Source: Ophiostoma sp. CBS 140.51
Lineage: Eukaryota; Ascomycota; Sordariomycetes; Ophiostomatales; Ophiostomataceae
Direction: 5' to 3'
Assembly: GCA_029298735.1 (NCBI GenBank)
Contig: JANSLP010000008.1
Location: 186,001-250,000 of the forward strand
Length of the DNA stretch: 64,000 nucleotides
The notes beneath the pieces were generated by a model. It was not told where the DNA came from and did not search any database. It saw only the letters and a program-made list of their open reading frames with translations. Of this stretch, positions 41,756-55,400 are shown piece after piece. The first letter of the stretch is position 1; every line of letters starts with the position of its first letter. The position numbers were made by a program, and so were the translations under genes.

Positions 41756-43199
41756 ATGGCGAAGGTCGACCAGCCAGCCATAGGGTGCCTACCAGTCAGA
41801 TCCTACTCTCCACAATGCCACGAATACCCCATCCTTGCCTCTCTTCTTTGGAGATTTCCCATGATACCCAGCTCTTTTGTCCCTTTTTGACACCAATTCT
41901 CAACTTCTTGTCACAATACATCCCTGCATAGCACAGTATTTCTGCATTACATTATTTATTTTAATCATCATTATTATTCACCGCCGGCTCACCGTAATTG
42001 AACCCTGTGCACATGTAGAAACCTCGTGGAAGGTGCACATGGCACCTGCAGACGGTCCCTTCCTAGCGGATAAACGGCCAGACCAAGCACCAAACCTGGC
42101 TCGCCTGCGTTTCTTGCCTCGTAATGCTTGCATTTTTGCGGGGTTTGACAAGGAGGCATGGGCCACCACAACTCCAGACCACAGGTGCGGGAAAGAGGGG
42201 AAGGAACGGCCCAGAGAGCCAGCCACCCACCAAAAAGACCCAATGGATAGTGAACGGCCGCCTCTGACTGGTCGGCGCATACTTTTTGTGGGGTAACGAA
42301 CGACCCGACTCCTCACGCCTTGCCCTGTTCGACAGCGCCAGGAGGGCACCTTCCCAGAAACCACCTATCCGCAGTGATGGTAAGCGCAACCCTGGGAATA
42401 ATTCCTAACCAGCCGCCAACAGACGGACGGGGAAAGTAGCAACGAGACGGCGGAGGGGCTCTTTCCTCACCACTTCTCTTCTTTCCTTTCCTCTTTCTCC
42501 TTTCCCCTCTCTACCATCCTGCCGATTTTACATCGTCGTGCTCCTTTTTGCATCCACCAAATATCCTTCATCTACAAAAGGACACAGCCGACGCCCGCCC
42601 GCTCTCTGTCTCATCAGTGCCTATCTCGGCTTTACCGGCGACGCCTGGTGATAGCCTGTGCCCTCTTCCCAACAATCGCCTATCGACAAAGGTCTCACCT
42701 CAGTGCGGAGACGTTTCGGCATCACCCACCGACGGGCGAATTGGAACCGAAACAATCCGGCGACGTTCAACTCGACGACTTTTGACGACGACCCGAGAAA
42801 CACAGAGACGAGACAGTTGACAAACTCCTGCTCGTGCGACCGACTGCACGACAGCCTCGCTGCAGTGCACCCCCCAGCCAGATTCGGCCATTCCAAATCA
42901 TCGGTGTTCGCAATCGCCGACGACCATTGAAAGCGAAATAGCAACGATCGGCATTGGACCGACGACCTCCAGACAATTTTGTCCTTGTTTTTGACCGACT
43001 TTGTGAGCGACTCTCGTGGTCGACAGCATCCCTACCTCTTCAACGAGGCATTTTCTCCGCTGTCAGCCTTGTGCGATACCCGCAAAAAAGTACCAGCACA
43101 CAATCTGAACTCGACAACCACCATCGAGACAACCAACCGAGACAACAGCAACGACAGCACAGGTAGTCTACTGGGACCACCAGCACCACAGTCGCAACC
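41756..43199. promoter_or_regulatory. Promoter and long leader of CREC
   Basis: About 1.4 kb between GEM1 and CREC. A CT-rich tract (42460-42530) is followed by an AC/GA-rich stretch up to the start codon, consistent with a 5' leader of several hundred bases. No gene is seen. Confidence 0.45.
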
Positions 43200-45375
43200 A
43201 TGTTGTACGTTTGTCATTGTGCTTCCCCTACCCGTATCGCCTGCCTCCGTCTAACTTGCCATCCAGTGTCCTACCGCCCCCACCCCGGTATCCCACCCAG
43301 ATGCTGTACAATGGCGCCTACCTCAGCGGCCAGATGGTCCCCATGATCGAGACCAACAACACTCTGACTCACCCGACCGGCCCCGACTGCCAGTTCCTCG
43401 TCGGCGAGGGTACGTTACCTGTCTTGCCTGCCATGCGTCGCCGCTCCAGCCTTGTGTCATGTCCCACTAACCTCGTCTCTCTAGGTCTTTACGTCCTCGA
43501 GGAGGATCTCCTGCTTGCAACGCCCCCGCCGCACCCCTCCGAGGCCCCGGTGGTCAACCCTAACCCGCTCGCGACGACCCCTCTACCCGCCACGGCCGGC
43601 ACCAAGATCTCCATGATCGCACTGGTCGACCCACCTCAGCCACCAGCACTTGCTCTGCTGCTCTCTGGCGCCAACAGTGCTTCTCCTCCGGCGGACGGCC
43701 TTGGTGCCTCCTCGACCCCTTTTGCGACAGTCGAAGAGCACCCCGACGGCGAGTCCAGTGCCGCTGCCGGTGACTCTGCGACCGGCCGCCTCAGCTTCAA
43801 CACCAACAGTGCTAGCAGTGACACCGCACCGGCGGGCGCCACCGCCCCTGGTGCGCCGGCTGTCCCTGCAGTTGACAACCCATTAACCGCCAACAACTTC
43901 AACAATGCCACGGCATCGGCCACCAGCACGCTTGCGAGTCTGGCAGGCATGGGCGGTAACAAGGCCAGCGGTGGCAAGCAGCGCAAGCCCAAGAACAACG
44001 TTACGAAGAGCAACTCTTCTTTCATCTCGCGCGTGATTGTCAACGACAACCTGACCAAGCGTCTGCAGGACCGCCCGGCCAATGGCATTTTCGTTTTTGC
44101 CAACATCAACCGCGCCTTCCAATGGGTTGACATGTCCTCGGAGACTAAGAAGGACTACTTTACCAAGATCCTGTTCACCAAGGCGCACTGTCTGTGCCAT
44201 GACACTAACCCTGTAACCAAGAGTTCATCGCACATTGACGTCATCATGGGCTTTTCAACTGGTGAGCTGATCTGGTGGGAGCCTTTCTCGCAGCGCTACA
44301 TGCGCCTGAACAAAAACGGCATCATCCGTGGCACACCAGTGTCTGATGTGCGCTGGGTGCCTGGGTCCGAGAACTTGTTTATCGCGGCCTTCATGGACGG
44401 TTCGCTGGTCGTGTTTGACAAGGAGAAGGAAGACGCTGCCTTTGTCTTTGACGAGGACGAGGCCAACCGCCAGCGCCTGTCCAACAGCACCGAGGCTCGC
44501 ACGCACATTCAGGTCGAGCGCTCGATCCACACCAAGGGCCAGAAGACCAACCCGTTTGCATTCTGGAAGCTGTCGAACCAGCGCATCAACGCCTTTGCCT
44601 TTTCACCGCAAGCCAACCTCATTGCCGTCGTGTCGGAGGATGGCTCGCTTCGTATCATTGACATTCTGCGCGAAGAGCTGCTGGGCCTCTTCTACTCGTA
44701 CTATGGCGGCCTCACCTGCGTGTGCTGGTCGCCTGACGGCAAGTATGTCGTGACGGGTGGCCAAGACGATCTGCTGTCCATCTGGCGCGTGGCCGACCAG
44801 ACACTCGTCGCTCGCTGCCAGGGCCACCACTCGTGGGTCACATCTGTGGCGTTTGACCCCTGGCGCTGTGATGACCGTGTGTACCGTATTGGTAGTGTTG
44901 GTGAGGACAGCCGGCTGTGCCTGTGGGATTTCAGCGTTGGCATGTTGACCCGGCCCAAGGCGGCGACTGCCACAAGCAACTCCAACATCCACACGGCGAC
45001 GTCGACCGGCACTGCCGTTGGTCGCAGCAGCAAGCCAGCAGAAGCGACTGCAGGCGGTGACGGTAGTGAAGAGGACACTGATGGTTTCGTGATGGTGGAT
45101 GAGTCCAACAACGGCGGTGACGAGCGTGTGCACCCCGTCGAGCCACGGGCGCGGACAGCCATCCTACCGCCTGTGTGTGTAAGTTTTCTTGCGTTTCTTC
45201 TTCTTTTTGTTTGTGAGTATGTGAGCAACTTGCTAACAAAAAACAGTCCCAGGTGGTCGACAAGGACCCTCTCTGTTGGCTTGACTTTACCGAGAGCTCT
45301 ATTATGATCAGCAGCAAGACTGGCCACATCCGCACATGGAAGCGACCAACTGACAACGCAGCACAAGCAGCATAA
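43200..45375 (+). CDS. creC: CreC/WDR20-type WD40 protein, partner of the CreB deubiquitinase
   Basis: CreC stabilises the CreB ubiquitin protease in carbon catabolite repression. Exons 43200-43204 (5 bases), 43267-43409, 43485-45178 and 45247-45375 give 656 aa. The first exon carries only ATGTT; splicing gives MFVLPPPPRYP, the hallmark N-terminus of CreC, which is why this start was chosen. Residues about 65-215 are Ala/Ser/Pro-rich. The WD40 domain begins near residue 225 (SSFISRVIVNDNLTKRLQ) and contains typical blades such as DVIMGFSTGELIWWEP, CWSPDGKYVVTGGQDDLLSIW and GSVGEDSRLCLWDF. An acidic Ser/Thr-rich loop precedes the last blade, which ends SKTGHIRTWKRP. All three introns have good borders and preserve the frame. 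Confidence 0.94.
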
Positions 45376-48300
45376 ACGGTCAAACTCAAAGAGGAGTTTT
45401 GCTCAACAAAAGAACAAATCGCGAACCGTTGCTTTGCTATTTTGGATCTCTTTTGGATAATTTTGTTCCCGCACAAAGTGTGCCTTTGGACACGACACAC
45501 ACGCTCGTTGTTCTCCATTGTTGGTTTTTGTTTATGCCTATCGTTTTATATCACGCCCACCACGTTTTGGATATATTTTCATGTCACTCTCTACTTGTAC
45601 AAAATTACCTGTTTGCATTTTTTGCAATTTCTGTTATTTTTGGGTCGCTTCTCTCGTTTATTGCTTTTTGGTCGTTCACTTCGTTTAGTTGTCTCTCATA
45701 GGAGTGTCCACCACCTACTCCAAGTTTCAGAAAGGAATAATCACACTCTACAGGTTCAACACATTTCAATACCGAACAGACTCATTTCCACTCGGAGAAA
45801 TAAAAGACGCACATGCTGTCCAATGGCGCTCGGCACTTGAACTGCCGGCGTGCCCACCGTTGTGACGAGAACCGTTCGATCATGAATCCCGTTGTCTGTA
45901 CATGAACGGCAGTGCAGTACTGATTCCGCATATTGTTGCTTGGCAAGCTCTCCAGCCTTGTCCAGGTACCACCCGCCGATCAAGCTACATATGTACACGG
46001 CAAACATAACAAGGCTCAGAATTACTAGCCAGCAAGGGACTTGCATGTGATAGGCAAAGCTCCATACAGAAGCTCCTGCCAATCAGGATGCGTGGTAGGA
46101 GCTGTGCATCTCTTCTGTCCAAGCTGCATGCACTGTCCCGTGTTGCAGTGGAAGGCATGCTGATACTTGGTGTGTCCGATTGCTTGACCCTGACCAGGGG
46201 ACTTGAGCATAGTGGCCTGCACTGTACGGTACATACTGCAGCAATGAGGTTCTAGAACGACCTGCGCCGCGCGTCGGGAGAGCAGCGGGTGTCTGTGTAG
46301 GCGTCCGCTGCTTGTATGTGTATTAAGGGCATGGCAGGCGAGTGATCGACACGAGGGAGTCGCAGCGAATCACAGCACGTATCGAGCGAATCATACGAAC
46401 CACACCTTCCACCGTTGCTTGATAAAGTGGCACATCTCGCAAAACAGAGCCCGAGATCCGAAACGATCTATGAGAGGCAGTGCCCAACGGTCTTGAAACG
46501 GGCTGACAGATGCTTCTGTTGGTGAGGCTAGTATTAGCCTAGTTACTTACTGTGCCCTGGATGGGAGCCTTGATGGCCGTTGGGAGGTATTGACGGACCT
46601 GGAAACCGGCTTTAGTACTCGTCTACGGCGTCCATAAGTACGGGCTTCCATTTTGAGATCTTGATGAATAGGCGCTGGTCTGTAGACTTGATTTAGCTAT
46701 CTCCTTGTGTCTTTCCGTAAACTACGAAGGTCAGCTAAGAAGATGGTGGTGAACTTTATCAAATCATTGAATTGGCAATGTCTCCACGGCATTATCCGTT
46801 CAGGTATATGCAATCATCGCGAGCATCGAAACGGGCGAAAGTACGGTGTACTTTAGTCGTACTGTCCTCGGCGGAGCTGAATACCAAACATATGGCCATG
46901 AGAAGTGTTCTGCATTTCGCTCAAAAAGACGCAGAAATTCGAGATGTGAATGGAGTCATACATTCTGACATCTCCAGTTATCAAGAGGCAAGAGGCAAAA
47001 ATGAGAGAGTAAAAAAACACTCAAACACTCAGGGCGTCAAGACAACGAAACAAACTGCAGGCACGCTGCGTCCACAAAAAAAGAACGGGCCATGGGGGCC
47101 AAGCCAGCCTCCTGTCTCTTGATTCCCATCGCTCTTTCCCAACAAAGCATTCACAGCCTTGTACTTGCAAGAACTGTGGACCCTCTCTATGCAGCTCCGG
47201 TATCGTTGAACACCAGTCAATGCGAGCACGCCTTCACGAGGAAGGTGCGCAAGGGACAAAAAAAGATGACCAAAAATTTCACTTCGCTCCTTCTCAGTTT
47301 CTTTATCTAAAACGCACCCCCCTCCCCCCTTCCTTTTACGGTATTGCTCGAACATGATGTTTCCGCAAAGTGGAGACCCGTTGTCGCTTTTGGGCCCGAG
47401 TCCACTTCTTCCCGCTGGGCTTGTGGATCTCTTCATTTTTTTTTTACTTTTCGTGAATCAACGCACGAGGGAGGGCTCCTCTGGATCCTCTAAGAGATAA
47501 AACGGGTGGAAGAGTGGACGAGTTGGCGGGCGTGTGCCAATCGCACATTCTGATACAAGATATTTTTGAGTCTCTCCCTTGCAGCATCAGCGGCCCGCTG
47601 CCCACTTATATGTACTAACCAGTGAATCAAAGACATTCACATCACTGATATCATGCTGCTCTTCTGGGCAAATGAGGACAAAGACTGGTGAAAAAAAGCC
47701 ACAAAGAGATAACGCTATCACAAAGAGACAAAACGTGGACGTCGTGACTTCATGAGCTCATACCACTGGCTCCTGGGCAGGGCAGACAAGGGAGTGACGT
47801 GAGGTAGGGTACCCGATTTCTCCGATGTGTGGACGCCACTCGCGAACATGCAATGAAGCAGTCTGGGTTTCTTATGGTTTGTTTTATTTTTGCTCATACT
47901 TTGCACCTTGTGACGACGGTGGCAAAATATTTTGTGTTTGTGCGTATCCATATTGCACACCCCTGCAGAGGTCTATTAACCGATATCCCGAGATCTGGCG
48001 AGTTCGCAGGATGCAATCAGCCCTGCAATACTATGCGCTGTAATGTCAAGTTTGAAGTCTGGCCAGTCCACGGCGGCGGTCTAGCCAAAAGCCAGGCCTC
48101 CCAGACGTTGGTTGCGTCCCGTTTGTTTGTTTTCGAGAATCGAAAATCTTGTCAGCCCATCGAGTCAATGCCGGCATAACGTCCGTCGGTGTGGCCATTG
48201 TTTGACCTTTCAGTCATGTTCATTTCCCCTACTCTGCTTTACTCCCTTTCCGTCTTTTGTCTTCTTATTTGCCATCCATTTGATTTCGTCATCTCACCAG

Positions 48301-51300
48301 TACTTTGTTTTCCTTCTGGTTTTCTTCCAGAGCTTCTTTCGCCACCGACAGGCGGCAATCACGAATTTTCTTCACCCTGCCACGTTTTCTGTTGGTACTT
48401 TTTGCTAATCTTCACACTCAGCTCGCAAGCTCACAGCTTCTCGCTCAAGCAACCCACTCGCGGGCCCTTGCCCGTGTACATCCCACTGTAAAGTGGCCCA
48501 CCTGAAACTTCACCTTGGGTCCCAGGACCCAGCAACCCAACAAGGGCCCAGGCTCGGCCAGGCTATTCACACACCGGGCGGGAGCTATTTTGGACCGAGG
48601 AAGCTGTCGCTTCAACTCTTCTGGAAGCACTGCTTCTTCCTTTTCTTTTTCCTTCAGGGGATAATTGTCGATTTGCCTGTGACAGTCGTTCGTGAATGTG
48701 AAAAGGCTATCCGTCGATCATTCAAGGTCTTCACCGTAACCGCTTACCTCTTGTTTCCGAGGCCCGTTCGAGGCCCAACAAGGCGTCGAGAGTTCTTATT
48801 TAAAATCTTCAGGCTCCTGTGACACTTTTTTTGCATTCTTTAATTTACCCATTTCGATGTTCTCGGCCGAGACGCTCGTCTCTTCTTTTTTCCTGTGCAA
48901 CAAAAATAGTTTCTTCATATTTTGATTTTCACTCCCCTTCTCGTCGTCCACATGCAAGATGCAGTACACCCTGACGGGTCTGTCCCCGATTGGTGCTTTG
49001 TCGCCCACGGCAAAGGGGCAACACGGCAGGATAAATCAAGTCCCCTTTCCCAACGCCTGATCTTTGGTCTGGAATTGATTTGACAGGCTCGAGTGCCGAA
49101 GTTGAGAAATCGAAGAATTGAATTCATTCAAGAATGCAATTTTTACGCCTCGCTGCAGCTGCCACCGAGTCGAGAGCCTTGGTCGGAGCTTCTTTCCCTG
49201 TTATTAAACTCTCTAAAAAAATTCTGCGTATCGCTCGTCGTTTCTTTCGCTGCGATTTCTCTTTTGCGATATTTTGTTCACCGTATCTTTTCCTACCCAC
49301 ATTTCACTCAGTACACGGAGAATAAAAGAGAGAAAATTGGAGCAATGATAGCAAAATGAGTGAGCAAGGGGTCCGTCAAATTTTTTGATCAAAAAATAAG
49401 AAATGGGCCAAACATTCTTCCTATCGCGTCATCGAGACCAAGCACGCTTTTCGAAAAAGAAATTTGAAGAGACCAACACGACGAGGTCCAGGTCAGCGCT
49501 GCCCTGGCTATCTGTGTGTGGGCTGTGGCTATTCTTTAAGTTTTGCTCCAAGAGGACCTGTCGTCGGAATGTTTCGCCGGTTGTCGGAAAGAGAGGCTGA
49601 ACTGGACGAAAAGGGGCCATGAAATTCGTGGCTCGCAGGTCGAGAAATGAGAGCTGTTAGAAACCGAAAAAGCGTGAAATGAAAATGTCAGTCAATTCGT
49701 AATCAGTGAGAGACTTAAAGTGCAAATGAAGGTGGCGAGGTTTTGGGCGAATTTTGCAGCGGTTTTTTGCAAGGCTGCCTGCTTAAAGTTTTGTAGTTAC
49801 TCCGACGTGTTCCCTGTACCAGCCTCTTCGAAAGTAGTCAGCCGAAAGGCCAAAGCGGACCAGCTATATTTGTATTTGGGCTGGCAAGAGAAATAGACTA
49901 TAAAAAAGATGGAATTGTGGACATTGTGGACTCAAGAGAAAACAGAGCTTTGAGATACTCCAAAATAAGGTTGCCAACGTGAAGAGGAAGGCTTGAGAAG
50001 GCTTAGTCGTGGCGCAACTGCCTTGATGAGTTGACAACACATGTCTCGCAAACTCGGCTCACATACGACGTACATCCTTCCGCTGACGTCGGCCTTGTTC
50101 AACACGAGCTTTGCAAGGAAGGCGCGGATGTGGCCGATCTTCCTGCTCGCTCAGCAATGGAATGAGCATAGAACGAGTTTCATGTGAACTGGGCATGGAA
50201 TTGCGAACGACGCAAGGCTCACGCGCTCGTATCAGCCATTACAGGATGCTGGAGCCAAGAAACTGCCCGCGGCTTTTCCTTAATTGAGATTGGGACTCAG
50301 ATCTGCTGAAGAGTAATATTCCGTACGCACTCGAGTATGCGCTCAGACCATTCGACGTTCCTTCCTTTCTCCCTGTCATTCCGCTCGTAAGATATGTCTT
50401 CGAGGAAGGTCGTAATAGGCAGGAGTAACATCCATTGGCGGTCGCAGACGTCCCCGACCAGCGCCGTGTTTTGAGCAGTCGCTGTGTCCCACCGCTTTGG
50501 GAAGGAGGGGCAAGGCACTTGAGCAACTGACGGGGCCGGCGTAACGTTGACGTTAACCTTCTCTCTTCTGTTGGAGACTACACCCTCCGTCTTGTTGGCG
50601 TTTCTTGACCGCTTTCTTGAACAGGAGTTGCGGGAAAGAGCAGAATAGGACAAGGGAAAACACAAAAGAAAGCAAATCCTTCCCAAAAATAAATGACCCC
50701 TGATCATAAAAAAGCTCACAGGCGGTTTTTATTACCACACAGAAACAAAACAAAAGAGGAAATGAGTGTCAGCGAGACTCGGAAGGGTGTCGTGAACCTT
50801 GTGTGACGGATACTGAATAGACGTCGTCTTGCACATCGCTGCGCGCTGTCTGCACGACCAAAAAGCAGGACACAAGGAAACGGGGCAAGAGGCACAACAG
50901 CAAAGACATGGGGATAGATGGCGGCACGGTAGGTCCTTTCCCCCTAGTCCCTGCGTTTTGTGTACGAAGTAATACTTGTCAACCGCCACCGAACAAGGCT
51001 GAAGAAAGTACTTTGTATTTAAAAACTCCCCGATGACAATATTCCAGGCCGTCCCCCGCAAAGGCGCACTTCAATCTGAGATATAAGAGGAGCACCGCAC
51101 AACGGAGCATTCCGTTTCTGTATATGTCTTGTCTCTGATCCGATATGTCAGCCTGTCTCTCACTCTGCTGCAGCCTCAAACGTCAGATAAGAGCCGCAGT
51201 ATTGCTGACTGCGTATGCCAGCACGGACATCCCGGCCATCACGACCGCCACCAATAAATATCTCTGCGTTGTTGATGTTGTTGTTGATGTCGGGATACTG

Positions 51301-54300
51301 TACTGACTTGTGCAGCTTCCTAGCACCCTTTGATTTGGCCAGCCCTTGGGGGCTGATGTCTCATGCCCTGTACTTTCTGGTTCTGGCCATCTCGTCGGTG
51401 GCCGTTTTGACCTTATTTTGTGTTTCTTTTGGTGGCTTGTCCCTTCCCCCCACTTGCAACTTCCTCTTTCAGCCTGGACGACAAGAACGACAAGATGCAA
51501 GAAGAGAGACAAGAAGGAAGGAGGGAGCAACGCCCAGCATCGGCTTCCTTCCTGATGACCCCCCCTTCCACGATATCCACCCCTTGCCACTGCAGACGCC
51601 TAGCACTACAACTTCGCCCGACGCTGAAAACGTTCCCATTATGTTGGATGATGCAAAATCGGGCAGGATGCACGCTCGAGGGGCTTGCAGTGTTGGTTTC
51701 CGAACTAGCTGCCGTTGCGCCAACCTTTTCACGTTCAACACTTTAAAACTGTGCTCTTGGACTCTCTTGGGCGCTCCAAGGTGTCCTTCTTCAGCCCAAA
51801 GACACCCTCCTTGTCGCAGAGCAACAGCGCGCTAACGCATTCATTGGCCGTCGAGCCGGAGCAAACGAAGACAGCATGGGGGTATTGACACTGGTAAGGA
51901 TCCTGAATGTCGAAACTGATAAATAAATAAAAAAGGTGAGGCAGACACAACAATTTGTCGCTGTCGTGATGGCAGCCTGGCTTTGTTGTCGAACTGAACA
52001 AGAAAAGTAAGCCACCATCTGGTTCAGTCTACGTCGCTCTCATGTTCAACCGGCGGCTCGATAGCGGTTCGATATCTGGCAATCAGAAGCATTTCTCTGC
52101 CTTTCGCTGTTATTTCGGATTGCTTCCGTACTTCCTCGGTATCATGAATAAGCAAGGCGAAGAAGATGGTAGGGAAAGGGTACAAAGGTACATAGCGGCG
52201 GCGTTTGGACCCCGGCGCCGTCGGGATGGGCCCGTGACGAGGTTGGAAGGGAACAAATGGCAGGTGCGATGGGTGTGTTGGTGCACTGTGTCTCACTCTC
52301 TTTGTCTTCCTTTCAGGGCCCTAAATCCACTAAAGGCCAGACCACAGAACGAACGTGCCTGCCTTCCCTAGATTCTCCTATTCTTGTGCCGGTTTCCATG
52401 CTTTTCAGGCGTTTCTGTCACTTTTCATTGTCCCTGTGAGCACCTGCACCACTGCACGAGCTGCACAAACTGCACGTAACATACCACCTTCTCATGTCAT
52501 CGTACCCTTTTTCCTCAGTCCACCCGGCGAGTGCCGCCCTTCCAGAACATAGAAGGTGCTCAAATTCCCCCTCGGCCTTTCTCCAGGTTTCGTTCACGGG
52601 TTCTTTCCTCGGCAACAGGTGAAAGGGAGAGATCAAATAGGAAAGAACAAGCAGAGAATGGACAAACATTTCACCACCAGGAAAGAGCGCCATGTTTTGC
52701 TTGTAAAAGCTGTAAAGAAGGAGGGGAGGTGTCCCCCACGCCCGCTCCTATTCCCTTTCTCCTGGTTTCGCTTCGGAACAGTTCCAAGCATCTTGCCAGG
52801 AGGAAAACCATTGCGAGTATCGCAGTCAGCACCGCTCACGGAGAGCAACCGACCGCAACCGCACCCTATCGCCTGGCGTGCGGCCAAGGCGCGGACAGCC
52901 TCCCTCTTGGTGGAGAGAGCGGCCTGCTTCGTAACTACGTCGTGGGATAATAGCCCGTTCCAGCGCTTGTTGCGCCTACAATGTTTGTATCTTTGAATAC
53001 TTGGCCAGGCCCCCTGGCGTATGGCGGCCTTCAAATGCGGTGCCCCTTCCTTTTATTCTGGCATTCCCTAGCGCATGGGTGGACTACCTTTGCCGAAATG
53101 CTTTTTTGTTGCGAAGAGCGAAGAACGAAAGGAAGGAAAGAAAGAGCGAATCTTGCACACACGCCGCCCCTAACTCCCTGCACCCGGCCGCCGCGCTCTA
53201 GGCCCAATACAGGGGTGGTGTGAGCCACCGAGACAGGGCTAGGGAATCAAACAGCGAGGTTATTCCATGACATAAGATGGAAGGAACCCCTCCAAACATT
53301 GAAAATAAAGAGAGAAAGAGCAAATGCCCCCCACCCAAGCCGCTTTCGCAGTCGCAGCCCCTTGATGACAGCACGTTCGTCACGTCTTGTTGAGACTCTG
53401 CGAACACGACAGCGTTGACGTCTGGGCGGTTCCTGTCTGACGCCTCTGACAATCTGTCTGCCTCGTTTGCTGTCGTGTCCCCTTCAAATTCGTGGTTCGT
53501 AGCTCGGCACTAGCAGAAATGAGAGGATGAGGAATGTGCACATCTTCAGCCCTGGCTACATGAACGTTGAAATATATTAAAACATTAAGACATCATCGTA
53601 CGGACCCTGTCTGGCCAGGCCTGGATCTTCCATGTCGTTTGGTGGTACCTCTTGCCCCAATTGGAGATGCGGATTGACAAAGAAGGAACATGTGAGGCCA
53701 GAAAGTCAGGGAATAACAAGGACAGCGAAATGTGCGTGCTCAGTATGTGTATCTGACAAGATAAACGAAAATATTTGAGGAAAGAACGAACAACGCTTAG
53801 GCCTAAAGAAAAGCCGAAAATGCGGCTGCCATTCAATGGCTGCGCGCCTTCCCGCCGTTTTTCTTTTGCACGCCCCCCCTCTGTCCCACCTTCCCTGCCT
53901 TCCCTGCCTTGGACTAGACTGCACCGGGCATGGTGAGAGATACTTATCTATCGTATCGTGCAGGCGCGAAAAAATAGGTAGCAAAAAGGTAAAATGGCAA
54001 ATTGATAAAATAAGGTAAAAAAGAAAAGAAGACGCCAGCACGACGCCAGGAAGACGAATTGCCTGGCGTTCGTGCTCGTCACTGATCCATTGCGTAAATG
54101 CGAGGAAAAAATTCTGGAACAAAGAGGGTCGCTTGACCGGAAACACCATATCGTGTGCAACGGGCTTTTGGCCGGTCGAGGCGCGCATGGGCGCTCTGGC
54201 CCTGCGATTTTACTTAGACCTCTTCGTTCCCAGATGCTCGGTTTTCGGGGTTTCTTATTTTTCTGCCTCTCCTGCTTCTCTTTCTTTTTTGTTTGTAAAC

Positions 54301-55400
54301 TGTAGTTCTTGCTTCCTTCCATATTTGCTTCGTGCACTCGAACTGCTCTTGCTTCTTCTTTTCCTTTTACATAATTTCTCTCAACTGCTCCTTCCCTTTT
54401 TCCTTTCCTCTACCTCACCTTACCTTCGCCCACTCGCCAACGGCTCTTTCCTCCTGCCTACTACGACCTTGCGCGTCTGTTCGTCGCCTCTTTCCCAACT
54501 TGGAACACATCACGCAACCCCTTTGCGCGCCCGTTGCTATTTTTGCTTGCCTTCCCAGGACAAACAACACACAGAACAACTCTGGGCACGCCTGGGCATA
54601 CAATCACGTTGCCCGTCCATGCCTCACTTACCTCGCTCCTGCTACAACGTCAATCTAATATCATCGCTGTCCCGATCTGGCATGTGCCTTGGCCCGCGCC
54701 TTCTCTACAACTGCCCCTCCAACAAACGACTCTGTGACGTCCTTTCCTTCTCGAATTATTATTAGTACCTCCTCTCCCTTTGGTCTTGTTTACAACGAAC
54801 TTCTCTTTGACCCCTTTCATACGCAATCTATTTTTTGTGCATCAACATTGCGGTACATCACGCCCTGCCGGTACCTCAAAACTCGCCTCTACTGGAACGT
54901 ACCGCGCACTCTTGGCTTTTCGCCCCTAGCGAGGCCCCAACAACACCCAAAAACCGCCCACGCCGCCCTGTAACGACGCCCCCATTCTCCTCTTTAATTC
55001 CTATCAAAGAGCTTTTCAAAGAGTCATCACCCGCCCGACGAGTACACTGTGCGGCTGCCAGGAACGAATGTACCAAAATACATTACATTACGAGGGCACA
55101 GCAGCCACCGCACGTCATTTCTAGCGGCCAACGGTCTTACCAGCGTCCCTCGCTCGATCGCCGCCTTTCTATCTTTTCGATCGCCTTCTCCGAAATCCGG
55201 CCAAAAACCCCTGCATCTTATATATTCTAGAAAGCCCTCTTTTGATTGCTTTCGATTGCCAACCGCCTGCTCTTTCTGGACGACGACTCGACTTTTGTTC
55301 TTTTTGAACTACTCCATTACGCTCCTTTCGCATTCTTCTCGTTTGGGCAGCCTCTCCACTGCCTAAACATTTCCCAGAGAAGACCATATACTCTGGAGCA
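45376..55400. other. Ten-kilobase region without a convincing gene
   Basis: No frame on either strand combines length, coding-like codon use and plausible splice sites. The sequence is not strongly AT-rich and shows no repeats or transposon remnants. A few short frames with coding-like look (45756-46234, 50281-50530, 51735-51915, all minus) are described separately. The last kilobase (54250-55400) is pyrimidine-rich and looks like the leader of the arrestin gene. Confidence 0.5.
51735..51915 (-). other. Possible terminal coding exon, unassigned
   Basis: After a T-rich tract and the acceptor TTATCAG, an open frame runs to a TGA at 51735-51737 with codon choice like the real genes here. The peptide is Cys-containing (DPYQCQYPHAVFVCSG..ECVSALLLCDKEGVFGLKKD). 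I could not find an upstream exon with a matching phase. It could be the end of a short gene or a relic. Confidence 0.25.

Noticed and set aside
45376..55400. tRNA, CRISPR, transposon or repeat-induced-mutation signals in the gene desert
   Set aside because: No B-box-like GGTTCGAATCC, no terminal repeats, no direct-repeat arrays and no marked AT enrichment were seen.
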